A stretch of DNA of 64,000 bases from Drosophila miranda (taxonomy: Eukaryota > Arthropoda > Insecta > Diptera > Drosophilidae), in assembly GCF_003369915.1 (NCBI RefSeq), contig NC_046676.1, positions 20,814,001 to 20,878,000 of the forward strand, read 5' to 3'. The notes under the pieces were generated by a model. The model was not told where the DNA came from and ran no database searches. It saw nothing but the letters and a program-made list of their open reading frames with translations. The translations under genes were made by a program, and so were the position numbers. Of this stretch, positions 1 to 10,734 are shown in pieces. The first letter of the stretch is position 1, and every line of letters begins with the position of its first letter.

Positions 1-115
1 AGCAGAGTTTTGCCCGAATACGCCATCAAAATCGTATGGCTTCACGTATGCCTTATCGAAATCGTGGTATTCGTTCTGTTTTAAGCCAGAAAAGAGTACA
101 CCCCGACGTTGTGCA
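1..115 (-). CDS. Possible partial exon of an unknown minus-strand gene, running off the left edge
   Basis: Read on the minus strand, one frame stays open from 115 to base 1 (about 38 codons), with a protein-like mix containing GVLFSGLKQNEYHDF and YVKPYDFDGVFG. It is preceded by a good 3' splice site: a long pyrimidine tract followed by CAG, with the exon starting at 115. I do not recognise the product and see no start codon, so this would be an internal or 3' exon whose gene lies mainly left of the window. The alternative is a chance open stretch, since it is short. Confidence 0.35.
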
Positions 116-1183
116 CTGAGAAATGGAGGGGAAGGCGGTGTTTTCGCGTTCTAATTAAATTCCACACAATCATCCGTCAAACGGGTTCCAGACAATATCT
201 TCGGCAAAGAATGAAGCAATCAGCCCTTCGGGGCTTATCTTCGAGTACGGTGCAAATATCTTGGGGCAATGAAAGTGTGCTATTTGCGACAAGCCCTCTC
301 TGGTTACGAGAAAACAAACTTTGGCCTGGTCAATCGACTAATTTCCTCGACCGTCTCAACACAATGGTAACGGACCGCAAAAGGCCGACTAAAAAACGTT
401 AGAGATAGTCACCAAACACTTAATGAGATTCCAACAGATTCCGAAAAGTGCAACAGCCCCAGAAGACCAGACCCGTCGGGACAGAGACGACCGCCGTTTA
501 AGGTGACAGCTTGATTAAAATTTCGTACATTTTTCAGCCGCACACTAAAAAGTGAGAGTCGCGTCTGCCTCGAAGACGCTCTCAGAGAAATTATAACAGA
601 GCTTGAGCTTGAGCCGGAGACGGAGATGGAGACGGAGACTTAACCACGAGTATGCATAAAAATACTGGTTTTTGCTCTTGCCTTAAAAGATACATATGGT
701 ATGGTGTGTGAGCGAATGCGAATGGTCGAGGCGTGGATACCCTGAAAGGCGAGACGTACACAGCGTGCACTCTTTTAACCGCCGTTAAGATGTGTCCCCC
801 TTGGCAGTGTATAAACAAGAAACTGTCGCCCCAAAAGAGTCTTTAGCCAAGGCGGTATCGCCATCGGCTGGGGCCCGTCTCTGACTATTGGATCTGTCGA
901 TAGCCAGCGCTCGATGGTCCGCTCGGAGCTTGGCATGCGCAGGCGCTACCGTTTTCTTGGCCAGTTGTATTTTGGCTATTAGCACGTACGGAGCTGCGCC
1001 CGCGCCTTGAGTCCGAATCGAAGACCGAGCCAAGTGTGAAAAGCATATAAACGCAATATAGAAACTAAAAGTTAATTGAAGTTGGTGTTTAACACACTTT
1101 CGTCGGTTGTTTTGCACGAGAGCGAAAGTTGCGTGCCCCCAGTGGAGTGGAGTACACCCAAAAGAACCCAAAAAAAAACCAGC
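116..1183. other. No supported gene; upstream region of the DUF4773 gene
   Basis: Open frames occur on both strands (for example 109-402 + and 785-1171 -), but they have no recognisable domain, splice support or poly(A) signal. The right end is the upstream flank of the gene at 1277. Confidence 0.5.
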
Positions 1184-1190
1184 TATAAAA
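1184..1190 (+). promoter_or_regulatory. Candidate TATA box
   Basis: TATAAAA lies 93 bases upstream of the start codon at 1277. A TCAGCA stretch at 1223 could be the initiator, but its spacing of about 40 bases is longer than usual. Confidence 0.4.
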
Positions 1191-1237
1191 CACGAGAGAC
1201 AATACGGAAAGACAAAAGCGGGTCAGCAGTAACCTTC

Positions 1238-1262
1238 AATTCGATTCCGATTCCGATTCCGT
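1238..1262 (+). repeat. Short GATTCC hexamer repeat in the 5' leader
   Basis: About four copies of a six-base unit lie just before the DUF4773 start codon. It may be polymorphic; no function is implied. Confidence 0.7.
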
Positions 1263-1276
1263 TTCCTGATCTCAAG

Positions 1277-3204
1277 ATGCCTGCCGCCAGCTCCCATCCC
1301 CGCTTGTTCTTCTACCTGCTGTGCGCCGCCTCGCTCTTCGCCGTCTCCAAATCGGACACCGGTAGTACAAAGAACTCCTATTTCACGTCCTATTTCTACT
1401 ATCTAGCCATTAACTTTATTAATCCGTTTGCAATGCCGATATTCTATCGCTTTGTAAATGTTTGCCTTACGTAAAGCACCGTTAGTGGAATTTCAATTAT
1501 GTAAATATAGCCGATGGATGTATATATGTAAATATCTTAAGCTTGTAAATACCTAAGCTTTTAGCGACCAGCACTACGTGGTAGTTCGATCTAAATACTC
1601 GTAATATTTGTGATATTTAATATGAGGCACTGTGTTATCTAAGCTGTACAATAAACATGTAATCTTTGTTGTTATATATGGAATGGCCTAAATTAATCAT
1701 TTGTTTTTCCAGCAGCAGTTCTAGTTGCACTGAAGCACGTACATACCAAAGGCCGGCAAACTTTGAAGACCACGAAGCCAATTAAGTATTGTACAATCGT
1801 CGAACAAACAGAGACGTGCCAATGCCAGCCTTGGACTCGCCCAATAACCGATTCCCCACACGGTGGGGGAGTGCTCTTTCCGATTATCTGTGGTCATAAT
1901 TACACCAAAGAAAACATACATCATCTTGAGGAGAGAAGCCACTCTCTCAGCGACTCTGTCGGCTGGCTCTCTGTTGTCCATGATCTTGACCACTTGGCTC
2001 TCGCTCGAGCGGCTGGCTGTTTCGTCGGTTTCATTGACATCAAAAATCTTTTCGCTTCTTTTGGCCCGAACGACTGGTTTGCCTGTCTCTGTCTCTGTCT
2101 CTGTCTCTGTCTCTGTCTCTGTGGCGTTGGCTGGGGCTCCAGTCAAGGTTAATAGTTTAAACTGTTAGGCGCTGCTGCTGGCTGCTGTCTTGATGCGGAA
2201 CTGTTGGACATGCGGAAGTTCGTGGAAGATGATTAGGCAAATTTAGTTAGCAAATTGGTTGCTGCTCTCCGTTTGTTTACGTTTTTTGTTACTTTTTGTT
2301 GGCGGTTTTGAGCTACTAATCTCAATATGAAACGGAAGTTAGTTGGTGCCCAGAATTCTGTACATATTTACTAATACACCGTTGGCTTGGAAGAGGGGAA
2401 GATTATCGTATCGTTACACTTCTCTCATGCCACCCCCACCTTAGTGCCGCTGCAGGCCCCGGCCGACGATCTAGCCTACGACGCTGCTCTACAATTGGGC
2501 CTACTCAACCACCGTCTCAACCTGCTCGCCCACGAAGAGGAGTCGCGGCAACTCAGTTTGCCGAATATAACGCTGAACAATCTCGTGAATCGCATACCCT
2601 GTAGCTGTGACACTGGACTGTGCAAATGCTGTGCGGGTGAGTCAAAAGCCCCACTCGTACAGAGCAAAGGATAACCCCCTCCAACCCCCCCCCCCTAGGT
2701 TTCCTCGCGGTGATCGGCATGAACAGCTGCACGGAAGTGGCCTACCGTCCGGATGAGTTCTCCTTTGAGCTGCGCATGCGCGTTAACAACAACATTTGGT
2801 TCCGTCGAAAGGTTTCCGGACAGAATCCGCCGCCGTTCTGCTTCAGGCCGCCACGGTTCAACTTTGCCCGGGCCTGCATACAGTTCCATGACATTTGGTT
2901 TGTGGGCCGCAACATGCACGTCTGCATGTACATGTCCGGCGAGTTCCAGGGCTTCGAATTGTTCGAGAGGTGAGAGGGAGGCATGGGGAGTATTAAGACA
3001 TTCGCCTGAATCCCACACCGTCTGTGCACGTCTTGCAGGAACTTTGATTGTCTTCTGTTCGGCGATCACGGCGTCAAGATCGTCCCGCCAGAGCAGAGCT
3101 ATCCCTCGAGACCCAACGGGGTGGACATCGACGAGGGAGATGACGAGATTGAAGACTACGATGAGAACGTTGTCCGCAGCTTAGCGGAAAAGATGATGGG
3201 CTGA
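1277..3204 (+). CDS. Secreted DUF4773-family protein, four exons
   Basis: Exons are 1277-1361, 2445-2636, 2699-2969 and 3039-3204. The phases join exactly and give 237 residues ending in TGA. Exon 1 encodes a signal peptide (hydrophobic LFFYLLCAASLFAV core). Exons 2-4 carry a cysteine-rich domain beginning CSCDTGLCKCCAGF, followed by aromatic-rich segments such as NNNIWFRR and CIQFHDIWFVGRN. That pattern is the DUF4773 family of arthropod secreted proteins, whose biochemical role is not established. The tail is acidic (DIDEGDDEIEDYDE). All splice sites are GT-AG, and the exon 3 acceptor follows an unusually C-rich tract. AATAAA lies at 3269-3274. The first intron (1.08 kb) contains its own poly(A) signal and an antisense open frame, described under findings. 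The intron 1 donor (GTAGTA) is the weakest site in the model. Confidence 0.8.
1650..1655 (+). promoter_or_regulatory. Intronic poly(A) signal of the DUF4773 gene
   Basis: AATAAA inside intron 1, 176 bases after an in-frame stop (1472-1474) reached if exon 1 is not spliced. This would allow a short mRNA encoding a 65-residue protein with the same signal peptide. Confidence 0.4.
2083..2122 (+). repeat. CTGTCT microsatellite
   Basis: About six to seven hexamers in intron 1 of the DUF4773 gene. Read on the minus strand it encodes a Thr-Glu run inside the antisense open frame at 1721-2146. Confidence 0.8.
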
Positions 3205-3268
3205 CCAGCGCGCCCCGACTAAATGTCTTTTTTTTTATTTATTTACACAAATTCCCACACTAGCAACT

Positions 3269-3274
3269 AATAAA
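3269..3274 (+). promoter_or_regulatory. Poly(A) signal for the DUF4773 gene
   Basis: AATAAA, 65 bases after the stop codon at 3204. Confidence 0.65.
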
Positions 3275-6200
3275 ATAGAACTGCAAAAGACCCTCAAGGC
3301 CCTCACCTGAGAGACAGAGAGACAGAGAGACATCTGGTTGTGCGAAAACTGCAAAAAGGATGTGTGGTGCCCCCCCCCCCCCCCCCCTCTAGACGCCACT
3401 TGCAGCCAGGCTGGAGCGCATTCAAGTGCAAAATGCAAAAATGCAAAACAAAGCAAAGAGCAAACAAATTGTAAAGGATAATGCAAGCAGAGGTTGTGCC
3501 CTGGCCGGGCGAGGGACTGGGGTTGCGGCTGCACCGCATGTGCAACACGTCGAGCAGAGGCCTTGCCTCGGTGTGGCATTATGGACGAGGACGAGGACGA
3601 GGGCAGACCTTTTAGGTTGCATTGAAATGCATATGCACAAGCACGTTGACTGTTGCACTTCGTTTGACTGGCAGTTGACTGTAATAAAGGACTATTTAGG
3701 CAGCAACGATGCAAGGATGCAATGCAGGGAGCAGCAGGAGGAGTAGCAGGAGGAGTGGAGTATTATTTCGCACTTGAATGCTTTGAATGCGAGTCAGCCT
3801 TTAGTCGAGTGCTGAGCAATAAAAGCCCGCAAGGGGCAGGGGCAGGGGCAGTGCATCACATGCTGAACACTTGTCAGCACGGCACTTGTCCCTGCCACAG
3901 TAGGGAGGCCTTTGACGAGGCAAACGATGATAATGAACAATGAGCAATGAATGGGAGATTAATTGTAGAACAAGAGTACGTGAAGTGGCTCTGAAGGTGT
4001 GAATATCAGATGACAATGGAAGAGGCTTAATTAGCTTGATAATTAGCTTCACCCTGTCACCCGGACGTTAAGCCTTCAAATGACCAGCCCATTCGTCCAT
4101 TTAAATGACAATCAAACACGAGTGACCCCTCGGACAGGCAGAGGTGTGAACAAAGCCCTGAAAGAATAGGGGGAACATGTCTAATTTAAAATTCAAATTC
4201 ACGAAATGCATTTAGCGGCAGTAATTGATTTGTTTAAACAACACGCACGCAACACGGCAGACACGACAACTGACCGGCCGACTGACCAGAGTAGACCTCA
4301 TAACATAATCCCGACCCTCAGGGGAGGTACGGCACAATAAAGGGGAGGGCTCGACTGACCAGGACGACCCTCCTTGTTGTTGTCCGGCGCAACAGATGGA
4401 GATACAAACAAATCACTTGAGGCTTTGGTCAGTTGATGCGATTTGCAATGATACCTAACGCTTCCCCCCGCCCCTCCACCGTGTTTGTCCATTCCCCGAG
4501 GTCAATTAGGTTATTTCCGGTTTCATGTGGTCAACGGGCAAAAAAAAAAAATTGAAATATCATGGTCAAGTGGTTAGATCCGTGGCAAAATGAACCCCAG
4601 GGAACACGTACAAAGCGGATTGAATGTTCGCTTCCCCGCCACCTCTTCCTGGGAATAGATAGAGAAAAAGGTAATTGAATAGGACACGCTCGGAGGCTTT
4701 TATTTCGTCGGCAAGAGACAGGAGTCTATACCTCTGGCCAGGGTGTGGAAGCATAAGGGATAATTGTTGAGAGCATATGCCTAAGATGCATAGAAAAATT
4801 CCATTACTTAAAGTTTTGTGCCGCCGACTCTGTCGCTGCCCCTCTGTGTGTCGACAAAAGAAACAGAAAGAGAAAGTAAATTCAAAAACTACCCCCAAAA
4901 GTAATTAAAGCCCCCGGTTTTAGGTGGAAGACTGCCGACTCCATCCAGCCACCAGCCACCAGCAACCAGCAACCAGCATCTAGCATCCAGCGGCGAATGT
5001 TAATCAAAGCAGAATATAGAAAAATACAAGGAGACAGCACGGACAGAGACAGAGACAGAGACAGATACAGAGACAGAGACACTGTCCTTGGGGTTTAATT
5101 TCTTTTAAATTTGAAAATTGCGCTTAGAGCAAATGTGGGGTGGGGACTCGGGAGTTTCACGTTCCAGACGGATGATGATGAGAAAATGAAAAATATGACT
5201 GTAGTATACCCAAAAAGATAAATACGAGTAATAAGTCCTTTAAAGATAGAGGTTTAACAGAGCAAAAGCCTGGGTCTGGGCCTTCCCATAGGTTCTGGTC
5301 AGCTCAATTTTTTGAATGAAAATGGTACCTGCGAGGTCTGTGAAAAGCCTGTCGAATATAAGGGAAACAAATACTGCGTAAGTCGAGGTACATACACAGC
5401 TTCTGTGCCTATGTACAGGCCCATGTACGCGACTTTCATGCGTGATGAGCGTCGAAATTTCCCCTCTTTTGTACATAGGCAAGTAAATAGGTTGGCAGGC
5501 GAAGGGATTCATCGTTTTGGGGTGGTAATGCTTTCAAAAAGGGTTAAAATCTGTGCCTACTCGAAAAGCGAAAACATGCGTGAGCAGTGGGTGTCTGTGT
5601 GTGCGTGTGTGTGTGTGTGATAACAGCGTTGCCAGATTGTCGAGAGAGTTATCTTTGGGAGCCAAAGCAGAGGATGGGACAACAATGGAAGGACTAAACA
5701 AAGTCATTTACATAACTAACGAAGTGGGAGAACAAAGCACAGAGAGGCTGAGGATGAGGGTGAGGGTGAGGGTGACAATACCTAGAAACCGGGGGAGAGA
5801 GCAATGAGTGTTGCGGGGGGAATGCGAAAGGATGCAGCCGTGGATGGCGCGTGTTGGCGGTTTATGTGGCCCGAAATGAAAATGGCCACCAACGGGCATC
5901 TTAAATTTTATGTGTCAATTTTTACTCTTTGTCATTTGTTATCATGGAAAGAGGACTCCGTCATTACGCATTCATGCTGGCATCCACAATCCCTTCTCCT
6001 TGGTGGCTCTGGTGTGGAGCTCGTAATGAATACATTGGCCCAGAAAAGGGCTTACATCCTCAGCATCCTTGGCACCACCCCCAATCAAAGAACCTCCATT
6101 ATACAATAGTTTATCAGTAGTTATTATATTTAAATATCCATACAGAATCCAATTAATATGACAAAACACAGTGCCAGGGCACTGCTGCAGATTCTCGCGA
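3275..6200. other. Intergenic, no gene seen; simple repeats
   Basis: Nearly 3 kb without a supportable gene. It holds an 18-base C run (3370-3387), a GACAGA repeat (5041-5081), a GT repeat (5591-5619), a GAGGGT repeat (5757-5775) and an 11-base inverted repeat (TGCCTATGTAC near 5406 with its complement near 5471). Frames up to about 160 codons occur but are low-complexity or overlap without preference between strands. Confidence 0.5.
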
Positions 6201-6214
6201 CCAGATCATGAAAA

Positions 6215-6500
6215 TTATTTATAGCCCCCCCCAATCCCAAGCGAAAATTGTTTTCGGGGACCGCCAACGACTAAAGCGGGAGTGTTTAGGGTATAGGAAT
6301 TCGATACCGCATTCGCAGCGGATGCAGAACCTGCAGCTGCACCTCCTCCCAGCAATGCCTGCCAAAATGCAAGGGAGCCAAGGGCACTGCCAGTCAGCAA
6401 AGCCAATGTCAGGACCAGCACCTGGAAGAAATATTTAGAGGTGGGTATATTGCAGGTTAAAGCGTATTTGGAGATGTGTTCTTACCAACGGACGCATCAT
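6215..6500 (-). CDS. Small secreted Gly/Ala-rich protein, two exons
   Basis: Exon 1 is 6500-6486 (five codons, MMRPL), the intron is 64 nt, and exon 2 is 6421-6215; the product is 73 residues. The signal peptide spans the splice junction (MMRPL then VLVLTLALLTGSALG). The mature part starts SLAFWQALLGGG and ends in GGGYK. It is a clear paralogue of the gene at 7720-8087: same exon layout, a nearly identical signal peptide and the same SLAFWQALLGGG block, and the 3' UTRs also resemble each other. It is shorter because it lacks the Gly-Leu repeats. A cuticle, eggshell or seminal role is possible, but the sequence does not show which. Confidence 0.75.
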
Positions 6501-6546
6501 TCTAGAAACTTTACGGGAGAGTCTTCTTGCTAGACAGCTCCGGGAC

Positions 6547-6581
6547 TGATAACCAGAGGGAACTCGGCTAGCGTTTATATA
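6547..6581 (-). promoter_or_regulatory. TATA box and initiator for the 6215-6500 gene
   Basis: On the minus strand TATATAAA (6581 to 6574) is followed 34 bases later by TCAGT with its A at 6547. This is normal insect core-promoter spacing, and the start codon lies 47 bases downstream. Confidence 0.65.
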
Positions 6582-6696
6582 GAAACGAAATCCTATAATT
6601 CCGATTTAAATGCATAGTGAAAATATGATAATGTGAGTCGTAAATTCAAGAAAAGTTGATTCGTTACGATGTTAATATTAACATTTCACACTTAAA

Positions 6697-6761
6697 ATGA
6701 GGGGGCATGTTGTGAGCGAATTTTTACCCGCCAGATGCCGCACACATTGCACGACGAAGAG

Positions 6762-6794
<33 letters not shown>

Positions 6795-7222
6795 CGTAGC
6801 CGTTGAAAATTGATTTGTTCCTTCTGGCTATAATCATAATACGATCTGATCCAGATTCAGAAATCTGCTAGATATGGTTAATCTCTATGATTCTGCGTTT
6901 TTTGGTTTTCTTGTATCTTTAAATATGTGGATGCCACAGATTTTCGCCATTTGTGGGGGCGGAAAAGAGCGTAACAAAATTTTGAAACAAACTTGATTCA
7001 GTGTGACATCACAGTAGTCTGAATACAAAATTTCGTTACTCTAGCTCTTAAAGTCTCTGAGGACTAGCCGTCGAACAACATGCCTCAACCGACTCGTCTA
7101 TTGATGCTGATCAAGAAATTATATACTTGATGGGGTCGGAAACGCTCCCTTCTGGGTGTGACACACATCCACTTTCACCACAAATATAAAATACCCCTAT
7201 ACGCATTCTAAGTATCGGGTAT
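6697..7222 (-). mobile_element. Diverged DINE-1/INE-1-type Helitron remnant
   Basis: Read on the minus strand it starts with ATACCCGATACT near 7222 and runs through the same blocks as the copies at 41,419, 49,827 and 53,647 (TTGTGG, AAGTGGATGTGTGT, TTTCCGACCCCAT, TTCTTGATCAGCATCAATAG). It ends near 6697 in CAACATGCCCCCTCA, matching the CAACGTTCCCCCTCG end of those copies. It lacks their central tandem repeats and carries a GA microsatellite (6764-6794). It is clearly older than the array copies. It has no coding capacity, as usual for this non-autonomous family. Confidence 0.75.
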
Positions 7223-7664
7223 AAATATGGTATAGAAGCTCAGGGTAAGACTTTACTACAATTGGAAAGGGTTTTTTATGGATGAACTCTACCACTTACT
7301 TTCGATAAAGCTTGAATCAGATGTTTGAAACCCTATAACCAGACCAGTCAGCATATTTCTACACATAACTCTTCTGACTTGCAAGAGGAGTATAGAATGT
7401 AGAAAGTTTCTCAGTAGCTTCCTTTGACGATGCAAGATTCGATCTACAATCGGGTGAAAATGGGTCAAAATGCTGAAAATCATATGTACCCTGACTGGCA
7501 TCCGGCGAGGCACCAGAATTTGTGCCTCGCTCGGGGTTTTAGCGGCCATATCAGTGAATCCCACCAGTGAAAACATTATTGGCCTCCACCTTCATTATTA
7601 AATAGTTAACCATTTACAGTTTGAATTGAGTAATTATTATATTTCAATATTCATACACAAATAC

Positions 7665-7670
7665 ATTTTA
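7665..7670 (-). promoter_or_regulatory. Poly(A) signal for the 7720-8087 gene
   Basis: AATAAA on the minus strand, 50 bases after the stop codon at 7720. Confidence 0.6.
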
Positions 7671-7719
7671 TTTGGAAACTGCAGGAACTGCTGGAGATTC
7701 TGGCGACAAATTTGAGGAA

Positions 7720-8087
7720 TTAATGTGAGTAGCCAAGCCCCACCTGAAACGATTTTTGGGGAACACCATAGGATAAACCACCGTTCAAACCACCGTTCAA
7801 ACCACCTATGCCACCCCCTAAGCTACCACCTAAGCCCCCACCTAAGCCCCCTAAGCCACCACCTAAGCTTCCGCCAAATCCGCTAGATCCACTGATCGCA
7901 GAAGCCCTGGCTCCAGCTCCAGCGCTGGATCCTCCTCCCAGCAAAGCCTGCCAAAATGCTAGAGAGCCAAGGGCACTGCCAGTCATCAGAGCCAACGTTA
8001 GGACCAGCACCTGGGAAGAATATTTAAAGCTGGATATATGCACATAAAGTATATATGGGGCTCTCAACTTACCAGCAGACCTCTCAT
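7720..8087 (-). CDS. Small secreted Gly-rich protein, two exons
   Basis: Exon 1 is 8087-8073 (MRGLL), the intron 62 nt, exon 2 8010-7720; the product is 101 residues. A signal peptide (MRGLL plus VLVLTLALMTGSALG) precedes SLAFWQALLGGGSS. A run of GGLGG/GGLNGG repeats follows, and the protein ends in a short aromatic tail, FQVGLGYSH. It is the longer paralogue of the 6215-6500 gene. The Gly-Leu repeats suggest an extracellular structural protein (cuticle, eggshell or silk-like), but no named domain is visible. The start follows from the clean GTAAGT donor after five codons, shared by both paralogues and by the gene at 9092. Confidence 0.78.
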
Positions 8088-8121
8088 TTTTGAAATTTTA
8101 CTTCGAAAATAATTCCACAAC

Positions 8122-8146
8122 TGAGACTCCGGCGGGCGTTTATATA
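8122..8146 (-). promoter_or_regulatory. TATA box and initiator for the 7720-8087 gene
   Basis: TATATAAA (8146 to 8139, minus strand) with a TCAGTT initiator whose A is at 8122. The spacing of about 24 is slightly short, but the arrangement matches its neighbours. Confidence 0.55.
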
Positions 8147-8149
8147 CCA

Positions 8150-9090
8150 AATAACTCGTGCAATGCACTCAAATGCATATTGCATGCATAATGCATGATG
8201 GGAATCGTAAACCTTTTAGGAGAAAAGGTTACGACTGGTAGCATTTCACACTTAAAAACGTCGTGTAGAGCTTTCCAACAATTTCCATAAACCTTTTGAC
8301 TGCTATAGTATATTAGTATATAGTATATACATATAGTATATATATATTTAATCGAAAGAATAATTAAGATGTCTTTTTTAGACCTTTACTAATGTGGATT
8401 GGTGTGAAAAGTTTGAAGTCCAATGAAGTTTTATCTACCAATACGGCCTTCTTTCTGCTATGCCAAATACGAACTCAATAGCCTGGTAGTTGGCGCCCTT
8501 TCTGGTAGCTATAGCATACACCAGCATATCGTATACCTAGCATTGGAGTGGACCATTTAATTCGATTAGAAATCCGACATATGACACTTACTCTGACAGA
8601 TGTGTCTAAAGTTTGCAAGTGTTTTGTTGTCCAAGCCTCTTCAAGGCAACAATTTGTTTGACGAAAGTTACCGGCCTTCTTTGAGAGTCAAAAGTACCAG
8701 AAACTTGTTCCCTAAGGATCGGATTTTCACTGATATTCCATTGACGGTCTATACTGCTTCTCTGTGGTATTCTCCCATCCCATCCCATTTGATATTTCAA
8801 ATAGGACAATTTCAGGAGTAAATGAATCATTTTGTAGCTGAAATAGAAACCGATAGACCGATGGTCGATGGTCGATGCTGAGAAATAATCAGGTTGGATT
8901 TGGAATGCTGCTTAATTTTATTATTGGGTATTACAATTACAAAGCTTGGCCAAGACAAATGCTAATTCAACCCATACACTTGTCGTTTCTTAATACTAAA
9001 AGATTAATCCTAAGCGTTAAACCATCGGAGCCGTTTTCATTGCAATATCCAATCCAGTGTTCGTTGTGGGTGTGAGTGCGGGATGAATCC
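8150..9090. other. Intergenic, no gene seen; AT-rich simple repeat
   Basis: Contains a TATAG/TATATA-type simple repeat at about 8302-8350. I see no gene with splice, promoter or domain support. Confidence 0.5.
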
Positions 9091-9091
9091 T

Positions 9092-10265
9092 CTACCCGAA
9101 TATATTCAGCAGGGGGTGGATCATTCCGAGTAGTCCCGTTGGGGGGGCCAGCGAGCCGCCGACATCGACAGTGATACTTCCTTCAACGCCTGGAAGCAGT
9201 GGATGTGATCTTGGGGCCTTTACAATCTGTGACCCTACGTTGGCTTGCACTCCTCCACCGAAGCCAAACAAATTGCCCAGGGACCCAAATATGTTTCCGA
9301 ATGGGTTTATTATAAAGCTTGGCAATGGTAGTCCGAATGGGTTGAGGAATCCCAGGCTCAAGCTTTTACTGCTTAAGACTCCGGTGCCTAAGAGTCCCTT
9401 AGCGCCGAAGAGTCCTGTTCCAAGGACACCCCCGTTCCCAAACCAACCGCCACCACTACTAACACCGGCTCCACCACCTGCAGTCACCTGCACCCCTGGC
9501 CCATGGATCCTATTGAGCCCGACAGATGTGTCCAGATTAATACTACCTCCACCGAAGGGAGTGTTAATGCCGATAGTTCTGTCCACAGTAAGGGCACCCC
9601 TGGGACTCCTAATGCTATTACCGGCAATGACTGGAACCGGCACTATATGGGGAATCGGGGTGGGACCGAAAGGTAGATAAGGATAACCGTTTGGACCCAA
9701 AGGCCCGTAGGGGAGACCGTTGGGACCGAAAGGTGAAATAGGTAGCCCATCAGTTCCAATCGGCAGGCCGTTGGGTGCGAGAGGCAGTCCATTGGGTCCA
9801 ATAAGAACCCCACCGGCTCCAACACGGACGCCCTTTCTATAGAAGGGCTTGAGGTATGTGGGATAATCATACCCCGGAATTCCGTAGCTATACGGGGAGC
9901 GTGGGTTCTTGATAATGGTTATCAAATCACTTCCCTGACCCACGCCAGCGGAGATCTTACTGTACGGACGATAGTCGCCGGTCTGAGAGCCGATGGTAGC
10001 AGTTTTGGACAACTGAATGCCCCTTGAAAATGGCAATATCCCATGGTTGGTGCCGAAAAGTACGTCAAGATAGCGCAACGGGGCCAAGTGAAGGTTCGCC
10101 AGGCTCTGAACTGCACTTTCGCCCTGGCGGGCTAGCTCGGTAATAATGGCATTGGAGCTCCCACGGAGCAGGGCCAGCAGCACGATGAGTATCTGCAAGT
10201 AACCAGTTTACCAGGCATTATATGGGCAACTATCTTGCAGAATATCCTACCAATTGTCGAGCCAT
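9092..10265 (-). CDS. Secreted Gly/Pro-rich repeat protein, two exons
   Basis: Exon 1 is 10265-10251 (MARQL), the intron 58 nt (GTAGGA donor, CTTGCAG acceptor), exon 2 10192-9092; the product is 371 residues. A signal peptide (MARQL then ILIVLLALLRGSSNA) is followed by a unique N-terminal third. A proline/glycine block with repeated GPNGLP-like hexapeptides follows at roughly residues 130-165, and a Gly-rich C-terminal half contains repeated GVLGTG/GLLGTG and NPFG motifs. No catalytic motif is visible. Repeat content and secretion suggest an extracellular matrix, cuticle or eggshell component. The five-codon first exon is shared with the two upstream paralogues, although the proteins otherwise differ. 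Confidence 0.78.
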
Positions 10266-10317
10266 GGCAGAACTGGAGACTCCGGAGACTCGATGATAGA
10301 CCAACGAGACACAAGAC

Positions 10318-10352
10318 TGATATTTTCCGAATTCGGAGGTGTAGTTTTTATA
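10318..10352 (-). promoter_or_regulatory. TATA box and initiator for the 9092-10265 gene
   Basis: TATAAAAA (10352 to 10345, minus strand) sits 34 bases before an ATCAGTC initiator (A at 10318). A similar segment with a second TATAAAAA lies about 95 bases further upstream (10446 to 10439), looking like a short duplication of the promoter. Confidence 0.65.
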
Positions 10353-10734
10353 GTCGTACCACGGGGTAATTAGAATATAGATTAGAACTGTGATTATGCA
10401 CACTAGACTTTAGAGTTCAGAAACCGTTGGAGGTGTCGTTTTTATAGCTGCAGCGAATTATTTGAACTATTGAACAGCTATTCAGCGCGGGCCCAGTGTT
10501 GGAGCAGAAAAAGAAAGGCTGAGAGCTGAGAGTACCCAAAAATATGGCAGTACTCATGGATGGAGACTTATACAAACACAAAGATGAAAGTGTTTGCAGC
10601 CCTCCCCAAAATATTACAGATAAAAACTGTGCCTGAACTTTCGGACTATTCACGGAGTCGAGGGTGGATCCTTGAGCCCTTAGTGCAGCCACCTCAAAAG
10701 AGCACTTTTTAAAGTCTTTCAGATATTTTCATTG

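Noticed and set aside
785-1171. 128-codon minus-strand frame upstream of the DUF4773 gene
   Set aside because: Overlaps the promoter and leader of the plus-strand gene and has no domain or transcript signal.
9171-9680. 169-codon plus-strand frame rich in proline
   Set aside because: It is the reverse complement of the Gly/Pro-rich repeats of the minus-strand secreted gene; a shadow frame.
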